Of a stretch of DNA of 64,000 bases, positions 23,719 to 36,300 are shown piece after piece. Numbering within the stretch: the stretch's first letter is position 1; the number at the start of each line of letters is the position of its first letter. Under the pieces are notes generated by a model that worked only from the letters and a program-made list of their open reading frames with translations, ran no database searches and was not told the DNA's origin. The translations under genes and the position numbers were made by a program. This DNA is from Ignelater luminosus (taxonomy: Eukaryota; Arthropoda; Insecta; Coleoptera; Elateridae): NCBI GenBank assembly GCA_011009095.1, contig VTPC01007391.1:37854-101853 (forward strand), read 5' to 3'.

Positions 23719-25011
23719 CGAGGGTGGTCTGAAAAGTTTCCGACCTCAACGTGAAGATGGCAGCACTCGTAAATAAAAGCTACTGAATTTCGTTGTTCAT
23801 CTGTTGACAGTTACTCACCAAAGTTTCAGCCATTTTGGACGCGCAGTTGTTATGTAACAGTTGTTTGAGTGAGTTGATGTGAGTTTTTTTGTGAAAATGG
23901 ACAAAATCGAGTATCGAGCTGTCATTAAATATTTGTTTTTGAAAGGCAATACGCCTTCGCAAATAAAAGATGAGTTGGATTCTGTGCATGGGGACTCTGC
24001 ACCATCATTTACCACAGTGAAATTTTGGGCTGCTGAATTTAAACGTGGCCGTAAGAGCTTGGAAGACGATGAACGTTCGGGACGTCCAAAAACTGCAACT
24101 ACCGACGAAAACATCGCCAAAGTTCACCAAATGGTGCTAGACGACCGCCGAATTAAAGTGAGAGAGATAGCAGAGGTTATGAACATGTCAAAAGAACGTG
24201 TTTGTCACATATTAAATCAACATTTAGGCATGAGAAAGCTGTCCGCGCGTTGGGTGCCGCGTTTGCTCACGTTAGACCAAAAACGTGTTCGAATGAATAT
24301 TTCCAACGCTCTTTTGGCGCAGTTTAGGCGAAATAAATCCGAGTTTTGGCGCCGATTAATTACTGTAGATGAAACTTGGATACACCATTATACGCCCGAA
24401 ACAAAAATACAGTCCAAACAGTGGACTGCAAAGGGGGAACCGGCTCCAAAAAAAGCAAAAACTGTTTTTTCGGCTGGGAAAGTGATGGCGACTGTTTTTT
24501 GGGATAGTCATGGAGTTATTTTAATCGATTATCTTCAAAAAGGAAAAACCATTACAGGAGCATACTATGCATCATTACTTGACAAGCTGAAGGCAGAACT
24601 TGCGAAAAAACGGCCACATTTGCAGAAAAAGAAAATCCTGTTTCACCAAGACAACGCACCGTCTCACACCTCAGCGGTTGCCATGGCGAAAATCCACGAA
24701 TTACGGTTTGAACTGCTTGACCATCCGCCTTACTCACCAGATCTAGCCCCAAGCGACTTCTTTTTGTTCCCTCATCTAAAAATTGCGCTCGGAGGACAAA
24801 GATTTTCGTCAAATGAAGAGGCAATCACCTTCGTGAACAATTATTTTGCAGAGAAAAATGCCGAGTACTATTTGGACGGGTTACAGAGATGGGAGCATCG
24901 CTGGGAGAAGTGTGTAGAGTTACAAGGAGACTATGTTGAAAAATAAAAAAAAATTTTCAGAAAAAATGTCTTGTATCTTTGTTAGGTCGGAAACTTTTCA
25001 GACCACCCTCG
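23719..25011 (+). mobile_element. Full-length mariner transposon
   Basis: Bounded by perfect 28-bp terminal inverted repeats: left 23719-23746 (CGAGGGTGGTCTGAAAAGTT...) and right 24984-25011. Each is flanked by TA (23717-23718 and 25012-25013), the expected target duplication. Total length is 1293 bp, the normal size for mariner. Intact ends plus an open transposase frame indicate a young and perhaps still mobile copy. It lies in intergenic DNA just downstream of a LINE fragment. Confidence 0.96.
23897..24946 (+). CDS. Mariner transposase, D,D34D, apparently intact
   Basis: DDE/D transposase performing cut-and-paste of the surrounding element. The ATG at 23897 (MDKIEYRAVIK) gives 349 residues, the family norm; the frame is open back to 23879 but the extra residues are not conserved. 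The N-terminal paired helix-turn-helix region has GRPKTATTDENI between the two halves. WVPRLLT lies at residues 119-125. The catalytic residues are Asp158 (TVDETW), Asp252 (HQDNAPSH) and Asp287 (YSPDLAPSDFF), with exactly 34 residues between the last two. No stop or frameshift is present. The closest group is probably the mellifera-type mariners, judged only from motif wording and terminal repeats. Confidence 0.96.
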   Translation: MDKIEYRAVIKYLFLKGNTPSQIKDELDSVHGDSAPSFTTVKFWAAEFKRGRKSLEDDERSGRPKTATTDENIAKVHQMVLDDRRIKVREIAEVMNMSKERVCHILNQHLGMRKLSARWVPRLLTLDQKRVRMNISNALLAQFRRNKSEFWRRLITVDETWIHHYTPETKIQSKQWTAKGEPAPKKAKTVFSAGKVMATVFWDSHGVILIDYLQKGKTITGAYYASLLDKLKAELAKKRPHLQKKKILFHQDNAPSHTSAVAMAKIHELRFELLDHPPYSPDLAPSDFFLFPHLKIALGGQRFSSNEEAITFVNNYFAEKNAEYYLDGLQRWEHRWEKCVELQGDYVEK

Positions 25012-25013
25012 TA

Positions 25014-28000
25014 GTGCATCTCACTTAAATTTGAAACCACACTACTGACTAACTATTGCATAACACTTAAGTTTTACAAACTTAGAAAGTATAATTTACT
25101 TCAAACAAGTCGAAGGTTATTGAAAGACAGGTACTCATTTGAGATTTTTTATTCTGACTGTTGGAAATTTAGTGTCGTAGATTACTTTACAAAGGACCTT
25201 GTTAGTAAAGGTAGTAAGAGAAATTAGTATGTATCAGAGGTGTTTCTATTTGAACTGAGACGAAGTACACACGATTTCCCAAAAATTCAGTTTACCAACA
25301 AGGAACGAGGAAGTAATCTTTAATCTATGTATCCAGTTTTCAACATAAATATTTGTTGGCTGCTGAATCAAGCTCAACGGAGTTTACAGAAGCTATTTAT
25401 AGTCGAAACTATTTATCTTATGAAACTCTCCAAAAAAGACGAAAAAAGGGCTTAGAATTACTGTTACGCATTTCACAAACAATAGAGAACGTGAAACAAA
25501 AAACTTTTGAGAAAGATGATCTACTTTTGTAAAAAGGCAAAGTTCTGAAAGTACAATTCACGATTTTTACAAAGCTTAAGAACTTATCACTTCTCATTAG
25601 ACAACTGTCTATCAAGAATTTCTTTAGGATTTTCTATCTATGACATTTATTATTACATTTTTTAATTTTGACGTTATAAGGAAAACGTTTGAATTCGATC
25701 TCCAGATACAGTTAGAATTTCTTTTGCACACTATTTCATGGATTAGGTGCATTTACACTGTCACCGTAAACAGTGAGATTCTAGAATTTTTTTCAATTTT
25801 GATCAAATGTGTTTCAGCAGCAGCAGTGACATAACATCAATTATTATTCATATGGGTTCTGGCAAAACTTGTTAATGCTAGAGTTTTAGTACAAGAAAGA
25901 TTTCTAAACTCAGTATCTCCCTAGAAAGACCATATAAAATCTTCAAGGGTAGCTTCCGTGATATGACTGTATTGCTAGACAATTGTATTGACTGCGCAAC
26001 GATTGTTTTTTTGCCATATTTCGTCTTGGTTGAACACCAAATGAAACTGATCACTATATACATGTTACATTGTTTTCTATAGGTTTTCATTATAATACAC
26101 CTTATATAAATCCTTCACAACGTTTTACTGCAATACTGGCTACAATCCTCTCTTTGCGCAAAATCTACATCAGCCTCTGTTATCTAACAACCAGTACGGT
26201 AAACTAGTTGTAGCAGTTTTCACGATGTATGTCAGACGAGTGCTTGCTCTGGAATGATTTTACATGTTGACATTATATCTATGAAACCTTGATATTCGAA
26301 CTGTCTTTTTGACGTTCTCACCTGTTTCCTTTTGTACTATTTCTGGAAAGTTTCTTTTCTGGCAGTAAAAATCTTGACATTACTTTGAGTTAACGGCTAC
26401 ACCACTGTGCAAAAGCGTATTAAGAAGGTAAACAGACTTTTGCACTTGATAAACCTGTAATATAACAGAAGAAGATCTTCATACTCAACCAACAGCTTCA
26501 TTTCGTTGCGAAATATTTGTTGCAACAGAAGGGGCACTATCAAAAGAGACCGTCAACACTCTTATTGCAGCAGGTTGTTTTTTGCAAGATCATCTGCGTG
26601 ATGTACAAAAATAAATAGATGATAAATGAAAATGATTGTGACTTTGATAAAAATATGTTAACAATTCAAACAGGGCAAGAAGAAAAGAGTCATAAACATT
26701 GAATAAATAGCACAAGGAAATTTCCACAATATAAAGTACTTCTAGATGTTAATTCGAAATCAAAAGACAGACCATATTTTAATTCTTTGTATCAAAATGA
26801 AATCTATTCGCTGCTCGATAATGTTGTCTCATCAAGTTTAATTACAGCAAAATCAAAAGCACCATTGAAAATCCAGACAGCAATTGAAGCAGTTCTTATT
26901 TTACGATTCTGGTCAGATTTTTTTTAACAAAGTTTATTGCCAAACTATAGAGAAGAAAAAGTGTTGAGAATAGGTCTAAAAATGAAAGATTAAAAAGAAA
27001 TTGCAATTTAAAAAGAGGCCGTACAAATTTTTTTGGCAATGGTAAGAACACTAAGAAGGCAATGCGCAAATTAACCCACAAATTGTCATTTAAAAAAATG
27101 GTAATAAAATATCCCCATGAAAAAAATAATCCATCATTTAATCAGCGCGAGAATTTTGTTACGTATTATTACATACACCTATCAGAGTTCTTGATTAACA
27201 TAAGAAAGCATTTAATATAATGTAAAACAAACAAATAGGTTAGTGACGTTATTCAGAAAATGTTACACAAGAATATCAGCTAATATTTAAGTAAAAAAAA
27301 TAGGAAGTATTGACTTTTTCTTTACTGTCAATATCGTCTCCAAGAGATAAGAAGCAGTAGAATGTAAAACACTTGCAAATACTTCCTAGTATGCTGTTAT
27401 CACTTGCTTTGATATGGTTATTCATCTTGGTTCTCTTAAAATATAAATTCTGTTCATTGGCCGATAGGATAATCTCTTCAGACGTAAATAAGTGGTTTTG
27501 TATACATATTTTTCTAAATATCTTCATGATGTGCTCAAAAACGATAATAATAAAAGTCATGAAAGAAACCATAAATACGTAAATTGAGGGTAATATGGTG
27601 AAATCATGAATAACTGACTAATCTTAAGAAAGATTCATATTACGAACTTAAAACGCTTAAAAGTATTTGAAAGATTAATTAGTTCAAGTACCGAATGTGA
27701 CAATTCAATAGAAATTTTCTTTGAATGTTCCCAGCATGGTTTCCTTAATGCGCAATCGAAAGTGTTGTTTAAAAAAGATGAGACTATATCTGATTTACTG
27801 AACAGTAGATAAAATTTTTCTTTCTTGAATTCCATTCTCGAAATGGTAATTCCTAATGATTACTTACAAAGAATTTATAAAAAAAAGAGCTTAAGGGTTC
27901 TTTCGATGTTTAATTTATCATATGTAAGATTGAATGAAAGATAGGTTAAGTATTATAGTAAAGGCCCTTTGAAGACATTAACATTAATCTTAAGGTTTAA

Positions 28001-31000
28001 AAAATGGAATAATTGAATGAAAATCACATAAAAAAACTTCTTACTTTATCGTATTTTGTTAGATTAATTGTGTTGGAAATAAAAGTGACATCTTGAGGGA
28101 ACTATAACCTTAAAGATTCATAGAGAATGATATTTCTGGTCGGTTTATATGTAAATCAATTCCATCTTCAAACTTGTAGAAGGTTTAGCAAATTATTTTT
28201 TTATATTTTTTTATATTGGAGCTAGAAATAGCAAAAAAAATCTCAGAGACTAAAATCCAGAAAGTCATCGACTTTCGAAATTCAACTTCTATTAACATTA
28301 CGCTTTAGAGTCGCCTTTTTTGTTACTAATTTATTTTTCTTTGCCTAAAATACTATAACTTATATTTATGAAAACCTATGAGTCCTTCATTCAATCAAAA
28401 TCAAAATGTGATATTTAATCTTTAATAATTTTTAATTGGAATCCAAAAAGGTTCTTCAGGAATTAAGACGGTTTAGAAAATTAAAGAAAAATATTTAAGA
28501 AGAACGAAAGAAGAGACATGATAATCCTTTATTAACCTTCTTCAGTCGTCACCTTGAAAAAAAAGTAAAGAGAAAGTAATCTCACTAGTCACTTGTAATT
28601 CTTTATCTTATATTTCTGCTACTTAGACAAGTATTTTACTCGACTTACGGTTTGGCATGTTATTATTACAACAGTAACAGAGCAACATTCTGGAAGACCT
28701 TATAAGTACTTATCAGTGGTGTAACTTCCAATGAGATAGAGAAAAAGGAAACATTCGGGTTCGCACAAACGTGATGCCTCACAAGGACTCAAAATCTCTG
28801 AAGTAGACAAACATGCAGATAGTAATACATCTTGCCAAGATAATCCAAAACAGATTCGATCATCTTTTAAACCTCTTTGAATCGAATAAGCCTTCTTGAA
28901 GGTCATTGACCAGTTACTTCATCTTATCATGAACTCTCAAGATTTATACATGTGAGATATTGTATGTTCATCTTTGTCTTTTTATATGCAGCTGTAAGAA
29001 GCTTTTCCCATGTTCAATGTTTTTCATAGTGGGTCATAGTATTCATGTGTGATTTCTGAATCACCATTATCGGTCATCTATTGACTATAGAAAGAAACTC
29101 CTGAGTGCTTTGAAAGGTAATGATAAGACTGATGACTCAAAAGTTTATACAACAGAAACCTATCGAACACCTCTTCTACTTTATTTTAGATTCTTTTTGC
29201 AAAACATGCTTCACATCTTACATAAGGTGTTAAGTAAATAATTCGTTAGAAGTAGATTTTTTGAGCAAAGATAAGGTTGAGAGTCTCAATAAATATAATA
29301 GAAGAAAATGTATCATTCTAAAGATGCAAGTTTTGTCAAAAGCCTCTTATATTTTGAATATTTCTGGAATAATTACAATACAGAACTGAGACCCTTTGTA
29401 TTGTTGTTACTAAACTTTTTTTTATTCTAAAATTTTCTCAACTATCTATTTATAAGAGATATAAAAGAGGGTGCACCAACTTTAATTTTGAGTATCTTGG
29501 AAACGACATGTAGGATAGAGATGAAATTTCTCATGCGATTGTTGTTGTTCTTGGTTTCTAGCTTAGTACATGGTTGTAATAGGACAAAACCTAGTAATTT
29601 TTGTGTTTGGAATTATGAAAGATTCTCTTTCTGAAAGATCTGATTTAACAATAAGAGCTTTTGAATTGGGAGAAATTTATCTGGTCGCAACGAAAGGGTA
29701 ACATATCTCCGAACTACTAATATAGGTCAACCATATCTAAAGCATTCCGCTAATTTTATGTACTTAATTTGAACAGATAAACCTGATAATCTAAACCGTA
29801 GCTTTTCTCTTTCCATCTTTCAACAGTTAGATATTGGAGACAGACTATGCCAAAACTGTTATGGAGATTTTTCAAAAACTTAAACAGACTAAAGACTTCA
29901 ACTTTGAAGTTTTAAACAAATTATAATTGTACTGTATTTCAATCAATGGCCAAAAACTGAAACTAACAATTTACAGTACATGACGAAGACTGAAAGCATC
30001 ATGTCAAGAAAAGAAATAAAAGCATTTTATTATTAGTTGTCTTTGTACACCTATATTAGAGCTTGGTATGTATACCTTACAACTTGTAGTCTCATTCTAT
30101 GTTAATTTGGCAAGGCAATGCCTACTTTCAATTTTCTCTTTGCATTTGTAGCCATTTTGAAATTTTTTCTTAATTTGGAAATAGCTTTTCTGAAAAATCA
30201 AATACAACTGAACTCTGATATATTCATAGGTATTATTATTATTACTAACATTGAATTCATAGGTATTACATAATATGAAAGGTTCAGTATTGAGAAGTTT
30301 TCTTTTAGGCTTTTATTCTTCCTCTTCAGACGGTGTAAATTTCATTTGGAATTATCTTCTTCCTATTTCTTATCCAAATTTCGCTTTTTGTTCAAGATAT
30401 ATTATCAGTTAGTTCTTCCGCTCTGATGAAAATACTAACTCTCCAACATTGCACCTCAATATGGTATTGTCATCCATCATCAAGGGCATTCATAATATAA
30501 CCAGCACGATTGTAAATACTCGTTTTACATTATAATTTGGGCTCTTACAGAAATAGGCAATTGTTCAATAGTTGCAAGAATTGTAAGTGTCTTATATGTT
30601 TACATTGTTTTATAAGGTCTTTTAGACTGTATTATGCCTCAGAAAATCTTTTGATTACTAACAGATACCTGGTCGTTTTCCTCTCTTGGAGTTTGAGTGT
30701 CAGTTAAACTCTGACCAAAAAAGAATTATGTTTAACAGAACACCGGGCCAACGAACAAATATTTCTCAAATTCCAAACGTTGACATTTTGTTTTTTCGTG
30801 ATCGTTATGAAATATGACTGAAATGAAGTTGAACGTAACAATTGAACAAGAAGCACATTATCTTCACTATTAACTGTTACTAAGTGTTATTATTCTAAAA
30901 GTTAGAAAAGGAAATTAAAAATCCAGATTCACCATAACTTATACATAAGTACGACATGTATGTAGAAGTAACATAAAGAAGCATTTGCTTTGAACTTTTG

Positions 31001-31968
31001 CACTCAAAAGGGAAAATCACTATTGCATCGTACGATTATAAATTTCTACTCTTTTTTTTTCTAAAAAGAACAAAGTGATAGTAAGATAAGTTTAAAAATC
31101 AAATAAATTGGTAAAGAAAACAGAAGTATTAACATTGGGCTGGTAGATAGATACGGGGTGTTCTAATTATTTCATAGTTGACATTTACTCTATGTATAGG
31201 ATGATATTTAGATTGTCCTGCAAGTACTTTTTATTTTTGTTTCAACTGAAACTATTTACCTAACATTAACTAGCTACCTATTATTACTCAATAAAGAATA
31301 TAAGAAAGGAACCAAAAATTGAAAATGTTTCGGGAGACCTTTTACGGAAGTAAACTTTCTTAAAGAATTTAAAAATAAATAATAATTAGTAATTACAAAT
31401 ATTCTATACAATTTACACAAATAAGCATTTTAAAACTTTTAAGAATTTCAATTTAGTTAAAAATATAAAATGATCAAGCTTATTGTATTAGTAGGTCATT
31501 TTTTATTGCTTATTCATATTTGGTTTCAATAAAAATACATTTAATATGCCAAAGTCTAATGTTCTGATTCATCTGAAAATTGTTCTTTTCATCTTTTTGT
31601 TAGTATTTAAAGTTCATGTTCATCCTGTATATACCAGATTATACAGTAAAATAGGTTGTAAGGCTGCTATCTATTAACGCCAGTAAATCGATACTACCAC
31701 TACAAAATCAAAATAAATTAACTTATGATGCATGGCAAAAATATGTTAAAATAAATATTTTTAAAAAAATTATAAAACACAGCCATTTATTTTCATGCAT
31801 TTACTTACAAAAAACTGTTTCTTTATAGATAAAGTTTCACATTTTATAAGAAAATCAGCTGCAATGAGCTGTGAAGCAAAATGTGGGTTATAAATTGCTC
31901 AGGTTATATTTACCTGGAAGCATGCGCGCTAGTAGGGTGGTATAACTTTAGACGTTGTTTGGTGTGTT
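25014..31968. other. Intergenic AT-rich DNA without recognised genes
   Basis: About 7 kb between mariner and the TMEM43-like gene. Only short frames with no domain. A stretch near 26485-26620 (reading ASFRCEIFVATEGALSKETV) looks briefly protein-like but I cannot assign it. Confidence 0.5.
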
Positions 31969-32025
31969 TTGAATCAAAAATGGAGGTTAGAAATTAAATT
32001 TAAATTAAATCTTAATATAGTGATT

Positions 32026-33506
32026 ATGGAAATAACTTTAATAGACGAATTTAAAAGAAGTTGGTTAACTTCGATTATTGGTATTGCCTTACTATGTGCT
32101 GGTACTTGGTTGCTCACTTGGAATGAGGTGGGAAGATTATGCAACAGCAATTAAAATTATATTTATTATCTGTAATATTTTTATAATTGCAAGGGAAGAG
32201 CTGTACATCATGCACATTCATTAGACGAAGCGTATAGTAGCGTAATAGCTTTAAATCCATATGAACCTGTTCAACCAGAATATGATGGTAGACTCGTTCA
32301 CATTAGTGGACTCATCTTGGTTGACGAGCCGTTAACAGAACCAGAGTATGGGATTTCAATCCAAGCAGTGAAATTAAAAAGGAGAGTTCAAATGTATCAA
32401 TGGATTGAAGAAAGGGTGTAAGTATAATGGAGCTACCTTCAAGATTATATTAATGAGTAGTAACTTATAGGCAACGAGATTATTCTGATCCTACTGCTTC
32501 TCATAGTACTGACAATTCAGATTATTATTATGTAACTGAATGGAGAGATAAGCTGGTAGATAGTAGGAGCTTTTACATTAGACATGGTCACCAAAATCCA
32601 ACGTATGTGAACTGTGATACCAATAAAAGTATAAATAAAATTAGAATGGTGACATTTTTATAGGGAGATACCCTTAAAGAGTCATATACATATATCACCT
32701 TTAGTTAGAGTTGGGCATCTAATACTAGGTTCTGAATTAAAAGAAAAATTTGCCGATTATGTAGAAGTTACCAGCGATGAAAGACCTGAACGAAAAGACA
32801 TTAAGTTACATTTGGGCATATATTATCACTGTGATGATGTTTGGAATCCTGAGGTTGGTGATATTCGAGTACAATTTTATTATGCTGGTGCTTCAGGTGA
32901 ACCAGTAAGTAATAAATATTTTAATATAATTTACCCTATTGAAGTTAACATCCTTATAGTATAATTATTGTAGTTCTATGATATCACAGATTATAAAATT
33001 GTAGGTCAGTGTAATTGCTGAACAAAAAGATGGTATTTTAATGCCTTACACCACTAGTAAAGGACATAAGATTCTTTTACTGAGATCAGGAATATTGACT
33101 ATTGCTCAAATGTTTAGTGAAGAACGTTCTGATGCTTATTATGAAACTTGGAAACTTAGAGGAGCTGGAATCTTTATTCTCTATGCTTCCTTTGTTTGCC
33201 TAGCTCGACTATCCAGAATAATTTGTAAGTGGTTTATAATGCTATCTAGGTTCATTAAAGATATAACTGGATTAATTTTTTTTTTTAGTATCTAGATTTT
33301 CCTTCTTTCGTTGGATATCTACACAAGAAATTACATCTTCAGCAAATCTAGCAATTTCACTCTCAGTTTCATTGTTAGTCATTGCTACTGCTTGGTTTTT
33401 GTATAGACCATGGTTAGGAGCTGCTCTAGTAATGGCTGCAATTAGTCCTTTTTTATACTGTACAATGGGTGTTTATAATGTAGCTCAGCATCAAAACATT
33501 AATTAA
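32026..33506 (+). CDS. Tmem43: TMEM43/LUMA-like nuclear-envelope membrane protein
   Basis: Inner-nuclear-membrane/ER multi-pass protein; human TMEM43 associates with emerin and lamins. Six exons: 32026-32127, 32194-32417, 32471-32602, 32664-32904, 33005-33224 and 33289-33506. All join in frame with GT-AG introns, giving 378 residues (human protein about 400). There is a hydrophobic segment near residues 14-31 ending in WNE, joined by splicing to [14 protein letters not shown]. Then come NEGRLVHI-like [11 protein letters not shown], the block [31 protein letters not shown], and [14 protein letters not shown]. At the C-terminus are three hydrophobic segments, including [15 protein letters not shown] chose the ATG at 32026 because an earlier ATG (31980) is out of frame and soon stops. 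The N-terminus is shorter than in vertebrates, so an upstream coding exon cannot be excluded. Confidence 0.92.
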
Positions 33507-33786
33507 TTTTAAAGCTTAGTATAATTCGGATATTTTTATTTTGTACATATGATAGTGTAGATTTATATTTAGATCTTTAAATGTACTTAACAATACTTTT
33601 AATCAGTTTCATGTTTCACCCTAAACATTAAAATAAATATGTTAACAATATTAAGATCATAAAAACAGAAATTAAATCACACCTTGTAAACTATAAACCT
33701 GAATAAATACATCTGAGATCATAACATTATAAATAGATAATTTTACTTAAACTTATTGACTAGTTTTGAAATAATGCCACAGAAAG

Positions 33787-34619
33787 TTAATTTAACATTT
33801 CACAGTAAGCAGTTTCATTTGCATCAGAATTTAGATTCAACAAATGAAGTGTATTTATTAAAATATTCAAGTCTTCCAAAGCATGTAACTCAACAGGATT
33901 ACCAAAATATTTAATTTGATCTTGTTGTGATATAATACTTTCGCCTATAATTATGCTAACTGAATAATCATCATTCATCACAATTTGTTTCTGATAATAA
34001 GGTGCTCCATTTGTAATAATAACATCCGAAACAATTATCGTTCTTGAATCGCAATTTTCAACTTTATGAAGAGCCCACGAAAAGGATGGAACTGTCAATA
34101 CAATTTCGTTATTCCAAAGCTTATTAAATAAATTTGTCTCCTGTAGAATATCCACTGTTTCATAATACTCTATTTCAGTATCAAGTAAAACCTGTTCTAC
34201 AATTGGCTTTTTCCTGGATTTTCTCTTTTTTGCAGGTTTTTCAGGATTAGCCAAATTTGCATTTTCAGTTGAAGTATTATTGTTAGGAGGAAATATAGAT
34301 GGTACAGCATTTTTCTTCAGTCGTGGAGTTTTTAACTTATCCTAAAATGACATACACAATAAGTAACTTTTCGACTTTTAATATTCATTCATTTTTTCAC
34401 CTTAATATCCCTGTATATCCAGTACCGAATTATGTCATCTTCTTGGAAATGTTTTTCACACACATGATCTTTTCTGCTTATAATTCGATCTTCTCTGCCT
34501 ATAGCAGTTTGCCATTGCTGCAATAAAGACTCATTATCGGGCACCCTAAACAAACTAACTTTCTCTTTGCAAGTTTTATAACCAGATTTACATTTAGGAA
34601 CAAAACATTTCTTTGGCAT
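33787..34619 (-). CDS. THAP-domain zinc-finger protein
   Basis: Predicted DNA-binding protein of 257 residues from two exons, 34401-34619 (73 codons) and 33787-34341 (184 codons plus stop). They are joined in phase 0 across a 59-bp intron with donor GTGAAA and acceptor TTTTAG. The N-terminus carries the C2CH THAP finger: Cys5-x4-Cys10 ... Cys54-x2-His57, with the conserved Trp36, the FRVP segment and DHVCEKHF. A basic linker PAKKRKSRKK follows and could be a nuclear signal. The rest, rich in Ile, Asn and acidic residues, matches no family I recognise. No transposase-like catalytic region is present, so this is a host-type THAP protein rather than a P element. It converges on the TMEM43-like gene (281 bp between stops) and diverges from the Rumi gene. 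Confidence 0.88.
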
Positions 34620-34842
34620 CTTTATAAATTATTTATTTGTTTCTTAATTTATACCGAAAAGTACACACTTTAGATTTAATAACTGAAAAGTAGGGTTAGA
34701 AAATTAATGACAGCTGTCATTTCTATGATAAACAGTGATACCAACGTTGATTGAAGTTTCTAGATTTTTGCATACAAGAATGCCACCAATACAAAACAAA
34801 CATCAACGAAAGTTGTGTATTCTAACCTAAAAGTTTTAAAAT
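34620..34842. promoter_or_regulatory. Shared divergent promoter region between the THAP and Rumi genes
   Basis: The 223 bp between the two start codons must contain both transcription starts. It holds a perfect 12-bp palindrome TGACAGCTGTCA at 34708-34719 with an E-box core (CAGCTG). I saw no convincing TATA box. Bidirectional use is an inference from the spacing. Confidence 0.5.
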
Positions 34843-36300
34843 ATGCACAAATATTTTAATTTTCTAATTATTTTTATTATCTATCATTGTGTTTTAGTTA
34901 ATTGTGATAATAGTGAACAGTGTCTAGTTCATGACAAAAATAAAAAATGCTTTGAAAACGTAGAAAAGAAATATTCGAAAGGTAAACATTGTTATACTTA
35001 GTAAAACTCGATTATTAAAGAGATAAATGATTTAGTATATTTGCTTCATTCATTTTTAGAAGCTAATACAAGGTTTTCAAAATATTTGGAAAAAGCAGAT
35101 GCTGCAAAAGAATCGTATCAACCATGTAACGAAACAAATTGTAACTGCCATGTAGATGTTATAACCAATAACTTGAAGCCATTTAAAAATGGAATTACAC
35201 AAGATATGATAGAAAATGTAAAAACAAAGTAAGTTTATATGGTGATGTGTTAATTTCACATTTAAAATTATGTTTTGCAGAGGAACAAAATATCAGATAA
35301 TTAATGGACATTTATATCGAGAAAAAGACTGTATGTTTCCAGCTAGATGTACAGGAATAGAACATTTTTTATTGAAAATTATAACAAAACTGCCAGATAT
35401 GGAATTGATTATTAATACTCGAGATTGGCCACAGATTCACAAGCAGTATGGAAGTTTTGGACCAGTTTTTTCATTTAGTAAAACTGGTGATTATTATGAT
35501 ATAATGTATCCAGCATGGTCCTTTTGGGAAGGTGGACCAGCCATAAGTTTATATCCTAAAGGAATAGGTGATAAATTAGTGGTTATGGTAATATAGATAA
35601 TTTTATGTTCTAATTTTATATTAAGGTAAATGGGCTACACATAGAATGGCAATTGCAAAAGTGGCAAATGAAACTCTGTGGGAAGATAAATTAAATAAAG
35701 CATTCTTTAGAGGCTCTCGTACAAGTGCCGAGAGAGATGCTTTAGTATTATTATCAAGGGAACAGCCAGAACTTATAGATGCGCAATACACCAAAAATCA
35801 AGCCTGGAAATCAGAAGCTGTTAGTACTTATAGATTATAGTTACTTTTGATAATAATTAGACATTTTTTAGGATACTTTACATGCTCCACCAGCGCCAGA
35901 AGTTTCTTTTACAGATCATTGCAAATACAGGTATTTATTTAATTTTCGTGGAGTAGCAGCAAGTTTTCGTTTTAAACATATATTGCTGTGTAAATCATTG
36001 GTATTTCATGTTGGCAATGAGTGGTTGGAGTTTTTTTATCCACAGTTAAAACCATGGTTTCATTACATTCCAGTAGAAGCTAATGCTAGTAAGGAAAAGA
36101 TTAGAGATTTGATTGAATTTGCTATGAGTAACGAAGAAGTAGCAAAAGCTATAGCATTAAATGGGTTTAATTTTATTTGGAACAATTTAAAAATAAAAGA
36201 TGTTATCTGCTATTGGAAAAAGTTGTTGCAAAGATATGCCAAGCTACTACAGTATCAGCCAAAATTAAATAAAGATTTTATAGAAATAGAACAGATGTAA
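34843..36300 (+). CDS. rumi: Rumi/POGLUT1-like protein O-glucosyltransferase
   Basis: ER-lumenal GT90 enzyme that adds O-glucose (and xylose) to EGF repeats of Notch and related proteins. Exons 34843-34981, 35060-35228, 35281-35567, 35626-35819 and 35872-36300 join in frame to give 405 residues, close to fly Rumi. Residues 1-20 are a hydrophobic signal peptide. Diagnostic blocks are [26 protein letters not shown] with the likely catalytic Asp151, [56 protein letters not shown], and [20 protein letters not shown]. The fourth intron uses the weaker donor GTTAGT. The protein ends IEIEQM and lacks the KDEL-like ER-retention tail found in fly and human homologues. Confidence 0.95.

Noticed and set aside
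23780-24120. Minus-strand frames overlapping mariner
   Set aside because: Antisense shadows of the transposase.
31980-32025. Upstream ATG at 31980 as start of the TMEM43-like protein
   Set aside because: Out of frame with the conserved protein and quickly stopped.
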